From Candidatus Enterococcus huntleyi (GTDB taxonomy: Bacteria > Bacillota > Bacilli > Lactobacillales > Enterococcaceae), in contig NZ_MAEJ01000003.1 of the NCBI RefSeq assembly GCF_009933175.1, forward strand, positions 1 through 64,000: 64,000 nt of DNA. Direction: 5' to 3'. Positions 49,026-62,228 of the stretch are shown here, piece by piece. Within the stretch, counting starts at the first letter, position 1; each line of letters begins with the position of its first letter. The notes beneath the pieces are model-generated. The model had not been told where the DNA came from. It did no database searches and was given only the letters and a program-made list of their open reading frames with translations. The position numbers were made by a program, and so were the translations under genes.

Positions 49026-49051
49026 AGAGTCAAAGGTGCATAATTGTAATA

Positions 49052-49092
49052 AAAGAGCGGGTCTATAGAATAATCTATACACTCGCTCTTTC
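49052..49092. terminator. Bidirectional terminator between engB and the 52-aa gene
   Basis: AAAGAGCG (49052-49059) pairs with CGCTCTTT (49084-49091), with an inner TATAGA/TCTATA stem. A- and T-rich flanks serve both strands. Confidence 0.75.
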
Positions 49093-49108
49093 AAGAAGAA
49101 GTCCTTGT

Positions 49109-49267
49109 CTAGGATTTCTTTTTATTTTTCTTTTTTTCTGGTTCTTTAATCTCTGGCTTCAAAAAGCGGTTAATATCTTCTTTAGGAGCCACTTTATTTT
49201 CAGGGTCAACAACAAAGTCAGCAAATAATTTGTCTAGGTTGTCGGAACGTTCGAATTTTAATCCCAT
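49109..49267 (-). CDS. Small conserved protein (SPJ_0845-like), 52 aa
   Basis: 52 aa. It starts MGLKFERSDNLDKLFADFV, has a short middle DPENKVAPKEDINRFLKPE and a Lys-rich end (KEPEKKKNKKKS). A near-perfect GGAGGTGG ribosome-binding site 6-7 nt before the ATG and a terminator facing it argue that it is real. From memory it resembles the short SPJ_0845 family annotated in Lactobacillales, whose function is unknown. Very charged, no membrane segment. It may bind nucleic acid through its basic tail, but that is only a guess. Confidence 0.7.
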   Translation of the reverse strand: MGLKFERSDNLDKLFADFVVDPENKVAPKEDINRFLKPEIKEPEKKKNKKKS

Positions 49268-49401
49268 GAAAATCCACCTCCATGTAAGGATAGTTTAACA
49301 CTTTTTATAGATAAATGGGGGGAAAAGAGATAAAATAACGCTAAATTTTGGTGCATTGCTTAGTGATTCGTTATAATGGAGATAAGAGAGGGGCGAGATG
49401 A

Positions 49402-50742
49402 ATGAAAGAAGAACAACAGATATACGGAATGTTGCGTGTCGATGTTGCGGAGCAAAAGGAAGCGGTTCGAGCTGCAGAAGATTGGTTATCTCTTGTCAGA
49501 ATCTTCATTGAGCCTACTTATTTTAAAGTAGAGGAAGACATTCCAGAGAGTTTTGATCTAGCCAAGGTTAAAAAGTTAATTAAAGAACTTGGCGACGTTT
49601 CGGAAGTAACCTGGCTAATTGGCGATGAGGAGAATGAACTTAGTTTTAGCTACTTCAAAGGACGAATTCTAGAGAAATACTTATTGTCTAAGTCGGTCTT
49701 TCAGGTAAATCAATCGTTGCTTAAAGATTACCTGTTACGAAAAATGACAACTTATAGTGGAGTAATGGCGTATCTGAGGGACTTTGCGGAATATCGTTAT
49801 AATAATATCAGTGCAATAGACGAGCGTCTGTTGTTTGAGACAAAAGAAGAGCTTGAACAGCTACCGATGCTCAGAACACTTGATGGTAAAAAGAAAATCG
49901 ATTGTAATCAGCTAGCTGGCTATGATATATATTCTAAAGGATTGTGTTTTACTTCGTGTTGGCAGATGTACTTTGGTCAACCGTACTATACGATGATTCC
50001 TAAACAGATTTTTCAAGAAGTTCAACAAATTGAATACGTCAAAGAACATCAAAATCAAGTCCTGGAAATTCAGCTTTATAAAGACCCGTTTAACTGGCGA
50101 CATGAGAGTAATCTTAAATTTCAGCGTTTATTTAGGGATCAGATGGGCTTTGATTCATTGGCTTGGGATAATGGAGTAGGTCTTCTGAGAGAGCCTTATA
50201 TCGAGTATATTTACCCGAAAGATTTTATTCACACGGTTCAATATCAGAATGATTCCTTACAACCAACGCCTAAAAAAACAGCTAGTCACTTTATTACGCG
50301 TAGTTACGATTTAGTCAAAGGTGCCTATAAGGAAAAACGTGTCAAAGGGGCCCTCAACGCTCAAGCCTTTTTCCCGTGGGTAGATGAGGCACAGTCTAAA
50401 ATGGTTGCGTATCGTGTAATTGACCCAGAATTAACCTTGGACAATGGTTTAGCTGCCTATACGTATTATATTAGAGATTATTTGGATATCGATGTGATTG
50501 ATGATAAATATCCTGAGTATGAGGCAATTTTGCGCTTTTATATTCCCGAAAAACAGATGGAACAAATTCCTTTTGATGAAATCTTCAAGCATTTTCCAGA
50601 CACAAAGATTAGTCAAATTAAACGAAAAAAAGGAACTATTTCTGTTGAATTGAAGAAAGAAAAAAATCATTTGCGAGTCTTATTTTTAGACTATAATCAA
50701 TTGAATGAATTTATAGAAATCCAAGGACCGCAAAAAGTCTAA
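49402..50742 (+). CDS. Uncharacterised 446-aa protein
   Basis: 446 aa, soluble, no signal peptide or membrane segment. I do not recognise a family. Visible features are an N-terminal helical segment (MLRVDVAEQKEAVRAAEDWLSLVRIFIEP), aromatic-rich central parts (YDIYSKGLCFTSCWQMYFGQPYY) and a compact C-terminus (FKHFPDTKISQIKRKKGTISVELK). There are few cysteines and no nucleotide-binding motif. The ribosome-binding site is GAGGGGCGAG. It is monocistronic with a strong bidirectional terminator. Base composition looks like that of its neighbours, so there is no sign of recent transfer. Confidence 0.8.
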   Translation: MKEEQQIYGMLRVDVAEQKEAVRAAEDWLSLVRIFIEPTYFKVEEDIPESFDLAKVKKLIKELGDVSEVTWLIGDEENELSFSYFKGRILEKYLLSKSVFQVNQSLLKDYLLRKMTTYSGVMAYLRDFAEYRYNNISAIDERLLFETKEELEQLPMLRTLDGKKKIDCNQLAGYDIYSKGLCFTSCWQMYFGQPYYTMIPKQIFQEVQQIEYVKEHQNQVLEIQLYKDPFNWRHESNLKFQRLFRDQMGFDSLAWDNGVGLLREPYIEYIYPKDFIHTVQYQNDSLQPTPKKTASHFITRSYDLVKGAYKEKRVKGALNAQAFFPWVDEAQSKMVAYRVIDPELTLDNGLAAYTYYIRDYLDIDVIDDKYPEYEAILRFYIPEKQMEQIPFDEIFKHFPDTKISQIKRKKGTISVELKKEKNHLRVLFLDYNQLNEFIEIQGPQKV

Positions 50743-50825
50743 TGATGCAGGTCTGGATAATAAAAGTTGCTGCGAATAAATGTGAAGGATTGCTGGTTAA
50801 CGGTCTTTCATTAATAACGAACGAG

Positions 50826-50865
50826 AAAAAGGTGATCTGACAGAAATTGTCAGATCACCTTTTTT
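50826..50865. terminator. Bidirectional terminator between the 446-aa gene and fruA
   Basis: A perfect 17-bp stem (AAAAAGGTGATCTGACA and its complement) with a short loop and T-runs on both sides. Confidence 0.93.
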
Positions 50866-50911
50866 CGATTAATCAGTGTTCCAGAAGTTACGTGTTGGAA
50901 CAACTTTATAG

Positions 50912-52849
50912 TTAAGCTGTTGTTGAGTGAGTCAATGGTTTTCTAAGGAGTCCGAAGATGATTCCTGAGATAATTGCTCCGACAGCGATAAAGACCAGAT
51001 ATAGCACTGGATGGCTCAATAAGAAGACAACGAAGATTCCGCCATGAGGAGCGAGTAATTTAATACCAAACCCACCAACTAAAGCACCAGCAAAGGCAGA
51101 GCCAACAACAAAACTAGGAATAGCTCGCAACGGATCAGCCGCAGCAAATGGGATTGAACCTTCGGTAACAAAGGATAGACCCATGACGATATTTGTTAAG
51201 CCAGCATCTTGTTGTTCTTTTGAGAATTTATTTTTGAATAAACGAGTAGCGACAAAGATTGCCAATGGTGGAACCATACCGCCAGCCATGACGGAAGCCA
51301 TCACAACGCTACCACCATCTGCAACAGTTGTAGCTAATGTAGCAGTCCCAAAGACATAAGCAGCTTTATTAATTGGTCCGCCTAAATCGACTGCCATCAT
51401 TCCTGCTAATAATGCGCCTAGTAAAGCAGCATTTGTTCCATCTAAACTACCTAAGAAATCATTTAGAGAAACATTGATAAATTTCATTGGGATATTTAAT
51501 AGAAGCATCAGCATGCCTGTAATCAATAGACCAAAGACTGGATAGAAGAGAATTGTTTTGATTCCTTCCAGAGATTTTGGCAAACCTTTGAAGATTTTTT
51601 TCAAGAATACAATTACATAGCCAGCCATAAACCCACCGACTAAAGCACCAAGGAAACCTGCATTGCCGGATAAAGCTAGAGCTCCAGCGGCAAAACCAAC
51701 TATTAGTCCTGGTCTGTCAGCGATACTTGATGCAATGAAACCGGCTAGTACAGGTAACATAAAGCTAAAGGCAGCATTACCAATTTGATTAAATGAGCTT
51801 GCTAACTGATTATAATTTCCCAACTGATCGAGAGCATCCTGTGGTACACCCATAAATTGGTCAATCATAAAGGATAAGGCAATTGCAATTCCGCCGCCGA
51901 TTACAAATGGCAACATGTGCGAAATCCCGTTCATTAAGTCTTTGTATATGCGTGACAGAATCGTTCCGTCAGCTGAATCATCGGTTGAATCGCTAGCAGA
52001 GCCATCGCCGTGGAAAGTTGGTGCTTTACCACTCAATGCTAACTGAATAAGCTCTTCTGTTTTACGAATCCCATCACTGACAGGGCGATTAACTAATTGT
52101 TTGCCGTTAAAGCGATTCATTTCAACTTTTTTATCAGCTGCAACGATCACAGCATCAGCACGAGCGATATCCTCAGCGGTCAATTTATTTTTGATACCTT
52201 CTGAGCCGTTTGTTTCGACTTTTATTTCGATGCCCATTTCTTTGGCTTTTTTCTTCAAGGAATCTTCCGCCATGTACGTATGCGCGATCCCAGTTGGACA
52301 AGCCGTCACAGCAACAATGAATTTAGAATTCGTGTCTGATTGTGGTTGAGCTACAGCTTGGGCCGCTTGCTCCGCTTTTTCTTCTGCCGCTTTTTGATCC
52401 TCAGCATTTTGGAACAACGTTTGAACTTCATCAGGTGTTTTAGCTTCTTTTAATTTTGCAACAAAATCGGGATCAATCAATAATCGAGATAGGGCAGCTA
52501 ATGCCTGTAAATGTGTATCATTGGCACCTTCTGGAGCGGCAATCATGAAGAAGAGGTAAGTCGGTTGTCCATCTAACGCCTCGTAATCAATTCCTTGTTT
52601 ACTTTTAGCAAATAGAACCGTTGCTTCTTTAACCGCAGCATTTTTGGCATGAGGCATGGCAATCCCATCACCTAAACCAGTCGACGTTTGCGCTTCACGA
52701 GCGAGAATCCCGTCTTTATAGGTTTGGCTATCTGAAATTCGGCCAACATCAGCCATCTTTTGGACCATTTCATCAATAGCTTCTCTTTTTGTTGTTGCTT
52801 GTAAATCCATAATCATGGCATCTTTTATTAATAAATCGTTGATATTCAT
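50912..52849 (-). CDS. fruA: PTS fructose transporter subunit IIABC
   Basis: 645 aa with all three PTS parts in the order IIA-IIB-IIC. IIA: active-site His67 in GIAMPHAKN. IIB: Cys184 in VTACPTGIAHTYMAED. IIC: about 8-9 membrane helices from residue 300, ending with PHGGIFVVFLLSHP. An Ala/Glu/Gln-rich linker joins IIA and IIB. It imports fructose and delivers fructose-1-phosphate to the cytoplasm for FruK. It is third in fruR-fruK-fruA, starting 11 bp after fruK, with AGGAGG as ribosome-binding site. Confidence 0.95.
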   Translation of the reverse strand: MNINDLLIKDAMIMDLQATTKREAIDEMVQKMADVGRISDSQTYKDGILAREAQTSTGLGDGIAMPHAKNAAVKEATVLFAKSKQGIDYEALDGQPTYLFFMIAAPEGANDTHLQALAALSRLLIDPDFVAKLKEAKTPDEVQTLFQNAEDQKAAEEKAEQAAQAVAQPQSDTNSKFIVAVTACPTGIAHTYMAEDSLKKKAKEMGIEIKVETNGSEGIKNKLTAEDIARADAVIVAADKKVEMNRFNGKQLVNRPVSDGIRKTEELIQLALSGKAPTFHGDGSASDSTDDSADGTILSRIYKDLMNGISHMLPFVIGGGIAIALSFMIDQFMGVPQDALDQLGNYNQLASSFNQIGNAAFSFMLPVLAGFIASSIADRPGLIVGFAAGALALSGNAGFLGALVGGFMAGYVIVFLKKIFKGLPKSLEGIKTILFYPVFGLLITGMLMLLLNIPMKFINVSLNDFLGSLDGTNAALLGALLAGMMAVDLGGPINKAAYVFGTATLATTVADGGSVVMASVMAGGMVPPLAIFVATRLFKNKFSKEQQDAGLTNIVMGLSFVTEGSIPFAAADPLRAIPSFVVGSAFAGALVGGFGIKLLAPHGGIFVVFLLSHPVLYLVFIAVGAIISGIIFGLLRKPLTHSTTA

Positions 52850-52860
52850 TTGTGAACCTC

Positions 52861-53781
52861 CTAAAATGATTGTCTTTGTGTAATTGAGACTTCCGATAGT
52901 AATTCATCGATTAATTCTTTTGTGGCTAAATCGTCAGAGAAAGCTGTCGCGCTTCCACAAGCAACACCCCATTTGAATGCATCAACTGGATCTTTGGTTT
53001 GTTCATAGCGGCCAATAAAGCCGGCAATCATTGAGTCGCCTGCGCCAACTGAATTTTTTAGTGGCCGTTTTAAGACATTCGATTGATAGACACCCTCAGA
53101 GGTGAAGAGTAGGGCACCGTCACCGGCCATTGAGATGATAGCGTGCTGCGCGCCTTCATCAAGTAACTTTTTACCATAAGGAATAATTTCTTCTATAGAG
53201 GCAAATTGTGTCTGATACAGTTCGGCTAATTCATGGTTATTCGGTTTGACAAGTATTGGTTTTTCTGGCAACGCTTGTAGCAAATCTTTCCCGGTTGTAT
53301 CAATCACAAATTCAGCCTGGTTTTCCTTCACAATTTGAATTAACTCTTGGTAAAAACCATTGCGTAGACTAGCTGGAGCACTTCCTGAAAGAATCACGAT
53401 GTCGCCTTTTTTGATGTGCGCAAGTTCGGCTTTAAAGGCCTCAATTTCTTGATCAGTCAGTGTGGGTCCAAGACCATTTATTTCCGTTTCTATTTCCGAT
53501 TTTAGCTTGATATTGATCCGCGTATCATCGGCGATTTGGGTCCAGTGAGCAAGAATATTCTCTTCAGCGAGCCAATCTGCGATAAAGTTCCCTGTAAAAC
53601 CGCCTAGAAAACCTAACGCTGTTGTTTCGTGACCGGTACGCGCCAAAATTCTAGAAACATTCAGCCCTTTACCACCAGGCAATTTTATATCTGAATCCAT
53701 ACGATTAAGTGCGCCAAGTGTCATCTCTTTGACACGAACAATGTAATCGATGGACGGGTTTAAAGTAACAGTGAAAATCAT
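52861..53781 (-). CDS. fruK: 1-phosphofructokinase FruK
   Basis: 306 aa of the PfkB sugar-kinase family. N-terminal TLNPSIDYIVRV, the LPGGKGLNVSRIL substrate motif, and the ATP/anion-hole motif NSVGAGDSMIAGF with the catalytic Asp. Converts fructose-1-phosphate to fructose-1,6-bisphosphate. The ATG follows the fruR stop with no spacer, so translation is coupled. Tagatose-6-phosphate kinase is an alternative for this family, but the PTS fructose neighbour settles it. Confidence 0.94.
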   Translation of the reverse strand: MIFTVTLNPSIDYIVRVKEMTLGALNRMDSDIKLPGGKGLNVSRILARTGHETTALGFLGGFTGNFIADWLAEENILAHWTQIADDTRINIKLKSEIETEINGLGPTLTDQEIEAFKAELAHIKKGDIVILSGSAPASLRNGFYQELIQIVKENQAEFVIDTTGKDLLQALPEKPILVKPNNHELAELYQTQFASIEEIIPYGKKLLDEGAQHAIISMAGDGALLFTSEGVYQSNVLKRPLKNSVGAGDSMIAGFIGRYEQTKDPVDAFKWGVACGSATAFSDDLATKELIDELLSEVSITQRQSF

Positions 53782-54531
53782 TTATAGAGCCTCCTTGATT
53801 GTTGTTATTTGTTGAAAGTTTGTTCGGTTAAGCTCATCACAAGCATCGGTAATAATCGTTGCTTCTTCAATAGAGGCAACTTTCGAAAAGGTGACTTGAT
53901 TGAATTTGGTTTGATCTATTAATACAAACGATTCTTCGGCTTGCTTCATAGCTAATTTTTTAAGCGCCGCTTCCTCTGGGTCAGGGGTCGAATAGCCGAA
54001 TTCTAAATGAGCCGCGTTCATCCCCATGAAGACTTTGTTGAAGCGTAATTGTGAAAGCTGTTGAAGACTGGTTGAGCCTAACACTGCATCAGTCGATAAT
54101 TTTATAGCACCACCTAAAATAATGGTCGGAATTTGTCGTTCAACTAGCTTGGCCGCATGCTGCACCGAGTTCGTGACTACTGTTATCGAGCGATCGTTCA
54201 AAAAAGCAATCATTTCTAAAGTAGTCGAGCCGGCATCTAAATAAATTATATCGCCTTCAACTATTTCTTCAGCTGCAAGTGCGGCAATTTTTCTCTTTTC
54301 ATGAATGTTTTTGAATGTTTTTTCGCTCATTGCTTGTTCATAAGACAGCTTTTGACTTTTTTTGGCTCCACCATGAATCCGTTCGATGAGGCCTTCGTCT
54401 TCTAATTCCTGTAAATCTCGTCGAATAGTTGATTCAGAAACGTTTAAGTCATTCATTAAATCTTGGGATTTGACAATAGAGTGTTGCTCTACTAATTGAA
54501 GTATTCGTTGTTTTCGTTCATCTGTAAGCAT
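53782..54531 (-). CDS. fruR: DeoR-family fructose operon repressor FruR
   Basis: 249 aa. N-terminal DeoR winged helix (ERKQRILQLVEQHSIVKSQDLMNDLNVSESTIRRDLQELE) and a C-terminal sugar-phosphate-binding domain with YLDAGSTTLEMI. In this family the inducer is usually fructose-1-phosphate. ATG 54531 has GGAGGG about 8 nt upstream; the longer frame to 54582 is not supported. It heads the fruRKA operon and probably controls it through the tandem repeat just upstream. Confidence 0.94.
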   Translation of the reverse strand: MLTDERKQRILQLVEQHSIVKSQDLMNDLNVSESTIRRDLQELEDEGLIERIHGGAKKSQKLSYEQAMSEKTFKNIHEKRKIAALAAEEIVEGDIIYLDAGSTTLEMIAFLNDRSITVVTNSVQHAAKLVERQIPTIILGGAIKLSTDAVLGSTSLQQLSQLRFNKVFMGMNAAHLEFGYSTPDPEEAALKKLAMKQAEESFVLIDQTKFNQVTFSKVASIEEATIITDACDELNRTNFQQITTIKEAL

Positions 54532-54582
54532 TTTCGAATCCCTCCTCACAAGAATAGTAGCACAGTAAAAGCGGATACGCAA

Positions 54583-54600
54583 TCAAAAACGTTCAAAAAC
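54583..54600 (-). promoter_or_regulatory. Tandem operator-like repeat upstream of fruR
   Basis: TCAAAAAC occurs at 54583-54590 and 54593-54600, one DNA turn (10 bp) apart, upstream of a TTGCGT-17-TACTAT promoter on the minus strand. Likely FruR sites by position; not a proven motif. Confidence 0.5.
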
Positions 54601-54675
54601 ATTCACGAATAATAAAAAAGCGTCATAGAGGGATGTTGGAAATAAACAGAAGGATGCAAAAAAATCCTCCCAACA

Positions 54676-55371
54676 TTATTTGTTAGGGAGGAGGTAGAGC
54701 GATTGTTCACCAACTGCTTGATAGATTGTTAGAAAGTCTTGTTTAGCCACTGCACGATTTTTTTCGCCAAAAGGATCATTCACATAGACATAATTATCAT
54801 CAGTTCCTGTTATGACTACTGCGTGACAAAGGGGAGTGACGGTCACTTCACCGGATTTTGTTTGCCAAATTCTGAAATCATTCGCTCCTGGGACTTGAAA
54901 ATCGACGGTGGTTTCTACCCAAACTGGGATTTCTTGCCGGAGCAATTTCTCGATTTGTTCAAACGGCAATCCTGTATCAGCGATGACTTTAAAATCGTCA
55001 GCTACAATTTCTTTAGCGACTACGGCGACTGGTTCAACAGCGACACCCATTGCATTGGAGCCACCAGTAATGTCGCCGACAAAACCTTCATGTGGATTAC
55101 CATGCAGCTCTGCTGTTTCATTGACTGGCACATAAGTCAGAAGATTGGCCAGTTGATTTTTATTCGTTTGATAATCGTAATAGCGCAGTAACATTGAGAG
55201 AGCAGTAATCTCACAGCCATTCCCCAACGCTTGTCCCTCATTTTGATTTTCTAGAGGAACATCAATCAGTGAAATTTGGGCAGCTTGTGTTGGCTGAAAT
55301 GCCGGGAAAGCAAGAACCGCCAACACCGCAACCGTACATAACGTGATAAAAAATAGAAAGATTTTTTTCAT
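54676..55371 (-). CDS. Secreted C39-family (BtrH/papain-like) peptidase domain protein
   Basis: 231 aa. An N-terminal signal peptide (about residues 1-30, ending PTQA) leads into a C39-like peptidase domain. Catalytic Cys53 is in GNGCEITALSMLLRYY, His183 in LCHAVVITG, and Asp199 in YVNDPFG. Unlike bacteriocin transporters it is not joined to an ABC transporter. It is probably exported or membrane-anchored, with unknown substrate. ATG 55371 has GAGGA 8 nt upstream. It lies after the sigma/anti-sigma genes on the same strand with a 135-bp gap and a weak stem-loop, so co-regulation is possible but unproven. Confidence 0.85.
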   Translation of the reverse strand: MKKIFLFFITLCTVAVLAVLAFPAFQPTQAAQISLIDVPLENQNEGQALGNGCEITALSMLLRYYDYQTNKNQLANLLTYVPVNETAELHGNPHEGFVGDITGGSNAMGVAVEPVAVVAKEIVADDFKVIADTGLPFEQIEKLLRQEIPVWVETTVDFQVPGANDFRIWQTKSGEVTVTPLCHAVVITGTDDNYVYVNDPFGEKNRAVAKQDFLTIYQAVGEQSLYLLPNK

Positions 55372-55505
55372 AAGCAATGTCCTCGATTTTTCAAAAATAC
55401 CTGTTTTCGTACATATAGTTAAAGTATAAAAGTATACGGAAAACCCACTCCCTCATAAAACCAAGTGTTGTTCGAGGGAGAAGCAGGTTCGCAACACAGC
55501 TGAAC

Positions 55506-56945
55506 TTATTGTTGTCTAATATCGTAAAAGTTCAGTGAAGGATCATTCAAGTTATTGTAGTTATCATAGTAGAACACTGGTAAAAATAGTTTTGAAAGTT
55601 GGTCTTCATCGGCGAAGAAACCAAAATGAATGACTCTTTCTTCATTCGCTGCGAGTGTCTGCAGTTGATAATAACTTTTCCCTTCACCATGAAATTCTAA
55701 ATAATCAAGTTCACCCGTTAAAGCAGTAACCTCCTTATTTTCGTGGATGGGCATCCAAATGCCATTTTTATTTTCTAAAGGTAAGACACTATTTTGGAAA
55801 TAGAGATCAGTAATCGGTTGGTCCTTCTGATTCTTGATGACGGCAGTCAAGTAAATAAATTTCGCGGTCATCGAATATTCTTCTTTCACTTGGTTAATAG
55901 AGGATTCGCCATCTCCGTAGCTAATAATCTTTTGATTAAAGGGAATCAGCTGTTTTTTATTATCAATTAACTGGTTTGATTCCAAATTTTCCAAGGCCAT
56001 CGGATTAAAATTAGTTGTTGGAAATTCTTTGATTGTATCGTAAATATCGACTGATTTAAGCGTAAAATTAAATTGCTGTTCTTCTTTCTCATTCGCTGCG
56101 ATTGTGACTGGAATAGTGTCGCCAATCTGATGAATCTGCGAACTATTTTCTGGGAGTCCAACAACTGCTGTCTCTGCCGGTTCCTCTGCTGCCAACTGTT
56201 TCTTAAAGTCATCGAAATCGGTGACGTATAAGGCTTCTTCTTTTGAGCAGGCTTGTAAGGAAAGAGCGTTAAGCACTTTTTCTAAGACGTCATCAGTGAC
56301 ATCGTTCCCGACAAACGCTTCTAAAACATAGCCTTCTTTTTCAAAATATACCAAAACTTCTGTCGAAGAATCGGTTTCTGAATCTGCTGAAAATGCCTTT
56401 TTTACGACAATTGCTTGGTGCTGATTAAAAGTCGTTTCTTGGTAGTCTTTTGAGTAGAGCACGTCGAAATCTGAAGGGGACTTAATTTTCCATAACTGAA
56501 ATGAGAAGCCGCCTTTATTGAGATTATCTTTATAAGTAAATTTATTCTCAGTGTGAGCCACTGGAACCATATCCTCCGGTAGATAGCCCAAATCTAGCTT
56601 GTAATAGTCCGCGGCGGTTGAGGTATCCGTCTTATTTGGATCAATCGATAGGGTCACCTTATAGTCATTTTTTTGAACGAACCATTGATACAGTTCGTTT
56701 GCCGCATAGACCGTCGTGGGAATGATAAATAAGGCTGCTGCTGCAATTAGGAGTAGGCGTTTACTACGAATTCTTTTCGATGGGCTCTTTGAACTTTCCT
56801 GTTGACTCTTCTTCAATAATTCCATTTTTCGTTTCTGATAGGCGTCTGAAAAGGTATGAGGTTCAATCTCTTGATCGAATTCTTTTAAGGCGATTCGTTC
56901 AGCTAGCTGTTTTAATGCTTTTTCTTCGTCCGTTTCTTTATTCAT
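55506..56945 (-). CDS. Anti-sigma-factor-like membrane protein, partner of the ECF sigma factor
   Basis: 479 aa. A cytoplasmic N-terminus of about 60 residues rich in Lys and Glu, one membrane helix (about residues 64-80, LLLIAAAALFIIPTTVY), and a large extracellular part of about 395 residues. The first half of that resembles DUF4367-type modules (LDLGYLPEDMVPVAH...). The ATG overlaps the stop of the sigma gene by 8 bp, so the two are translationally coupled. That position, topology and size fit the large anti-sigma proteins of Firmicutes. It has no recognisable zinc-binding anti-sigma motif. The function is inferred from context. Confidence 0.8.
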   Translation of the reverse strand: MNKETDEEKALKQLAERIALKEFDQEIEPHTFSDAYQKRKMELLKKSQQESSKSPSKRIRSKRLLLIAAAALFIIPTTVYAANELYQWFVQKNDYKVTLSIDPNKTDTSTAADYYKLDLGYLPEDMVPVAHTENKFTYKDNLNKGGFSFQLWKIKSPSDFDVLYSKDYQETTFNQHQAIVVKKAFSADSETDSSTEVLVYFEKEGYVLEAFVGNDVTDDVLEKVLNALSLQACSKEEALYVTDFDDFKKQLAAEEPAETAVVGLPENSSQIHQIGDTIPVTIAANEKEEQQFNFTLKSVDIYDTIKEFPTTNFNPMALENLESNQLIDNKKQLIPFNQKIISYGDGESSINQVKEEYSMTAKFIYLTAVIKNQKDQPITDLYFQNSVLPLENKNGIWMPIHENKEVTALTGELDYLEFHGEGKSYYQLQTLAANEERVIHFGFFADEDQLSKLFLPVFYYDNYNNLNDPSLNFYDIRQQ

Positions 56946-57468
56946 CTGTTTGTTCTCCTTCCACAAGGTGTTTGATTTTTTTCTTAGCTCGTTCCAATTG
57001 CTTTTTTACGGTATCAGGCTTGACGCCCATTAAATCCGCTGTCTCTTTTCCTGAAAAGCCATAATAAATTCGATATAAAAAGACGTGCAAATAAGGCTCG
57101 TTTAGTCCCGCTGAAATTTTTGCGATTAGTTCTTTGGAATAGAGGTGACGGAGTGGTTCTGCTTCTGCAGTGACGGTTTCCTCAGGAGATGATTGCTGTG
57201 CTTCTTTATAATTGAGAACCACACGATTTTTCCGATAAGAATCAATCGCTTTATTTTTCGTAGTTCGCAAGATAAATTTCTTTAAACGAACCGTGTCATA
57301 GGTTTTTAAAACTGTGATTTGTTGATAAAGCTGTTCAAAGACATCTTGTGTAATATCCTCGGCCTGTTCGTTATTATTTATAATGGAATAGGCTAAATGA
57401 AATATTTTTTGTTCATAATCAAGATAAAGCTGTTCGAAAAAAAGAGAGTCCGGAGATTCTTTTTCCAT
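56938..57468 (-). CDS. ECF-type RNA polymerase sigma factor
   Basis: 176 aa. Region 2 reads DYEQKIFHLAYSIINNNEQAEDITQDVFEQLYQQI; region 4 is YYGFSGKETADLMGVKPDTVKKQLERAKKKIK. It lacks sigma regions 1 and 3, as ECF factors do. ATG 57468 follows AGGAGG with 9 nt spacing. Directly upstream is an ECF-like promoter, which suggests it switches on its own operon when the anti-sigma partner releases it. The stimulus is unknown; cell-envelope stress is usual for such pairs. Confidence 0.92.
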   Translation of the reverse strand: MEKESPDSLFFEQLYLDYEQKIFHLAYSIINNNEQAEDITQDVFEQLYQQITVLKTYDTVRLKKFILRTTKNKAIDSYRKNRVVLNYKEAQQSSPEETVTAEAEPLRHLYSKELIAKISAGLNEPYLHVFLYRIYYGFSGKETADLMGVKPDTVKKQLERAKKKIKHLVEGEQTDE

Positions 57469-57490
57469 GGATGAATTCCTCCTCGGTAAG

Positions 57491-57515
57491 TACGTACACA
57501 CTATATAACGTTTCA
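57491..57515 (-). promoter_or_regulatory. ECF-type promoter for the sigma/anti-sigma operon
   Basis: On the minus strand TGAAACGTT (-35, starting at 57515) is followed after 15 bp by CGTA (57491-57494). This resembles the TGAAAC-N16-CGTA type used by Bacillus ECF factors, with spacing one base short. It is placed about 25 bp before the sigma gene. Confidence 0.7.
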
Positions 57516-57804
57516 AGTCATAAAAAGGTGACACAGAAAATAATTAAGAGTAAATTATTATTTGGCTACGCAATCTGTGTCTATATTCGTAATTTTTGTA
57601 GATAGATGTCTCACTCACTGAAACGGAGACTGTGCTTCTGGATGTACGCCTAATAATCTGAGGATTTGCAGTAGACCTATCAGGAAAGTCAGTTCGAGAA
57701 AATTTGATCTAGAAACTTTTAGAAAGATTTAGAGGATTGCTGTTTTATGACCTAGTCTAAAATGGTATAATTGAAAAGATTGATTGAAAGAAAGGATGTT
57801 GTCG
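57516..57804. other. Divergent region between the sigma gene and pcrA
   Basis: Two divergent transcripts start here. I see no gene and no further repeat or operator besides the promoters listed. Confidence 0.4.
57763..57771 (+). promoter_or_regulatory. pcrA promoter (extended -10)
   Basis: TGG-TATAAT (57763-57771), about 20 bp before the ribosome-binding site of pcrA; the -35 region is weak. Confidence 0.55.
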
Positions 57805-62117
<4,313 letters not shown>

Positions 62118-62228
62118 CAATTGCTAGATTTTTATGGGAAGTTTCATGAAAGTATTTTAAAACTCAGTAAATTATATGGTAAAATAAACGCATAATATCT
62201 AGTTAGATGAGAGGAAGAAGGGGTATCT

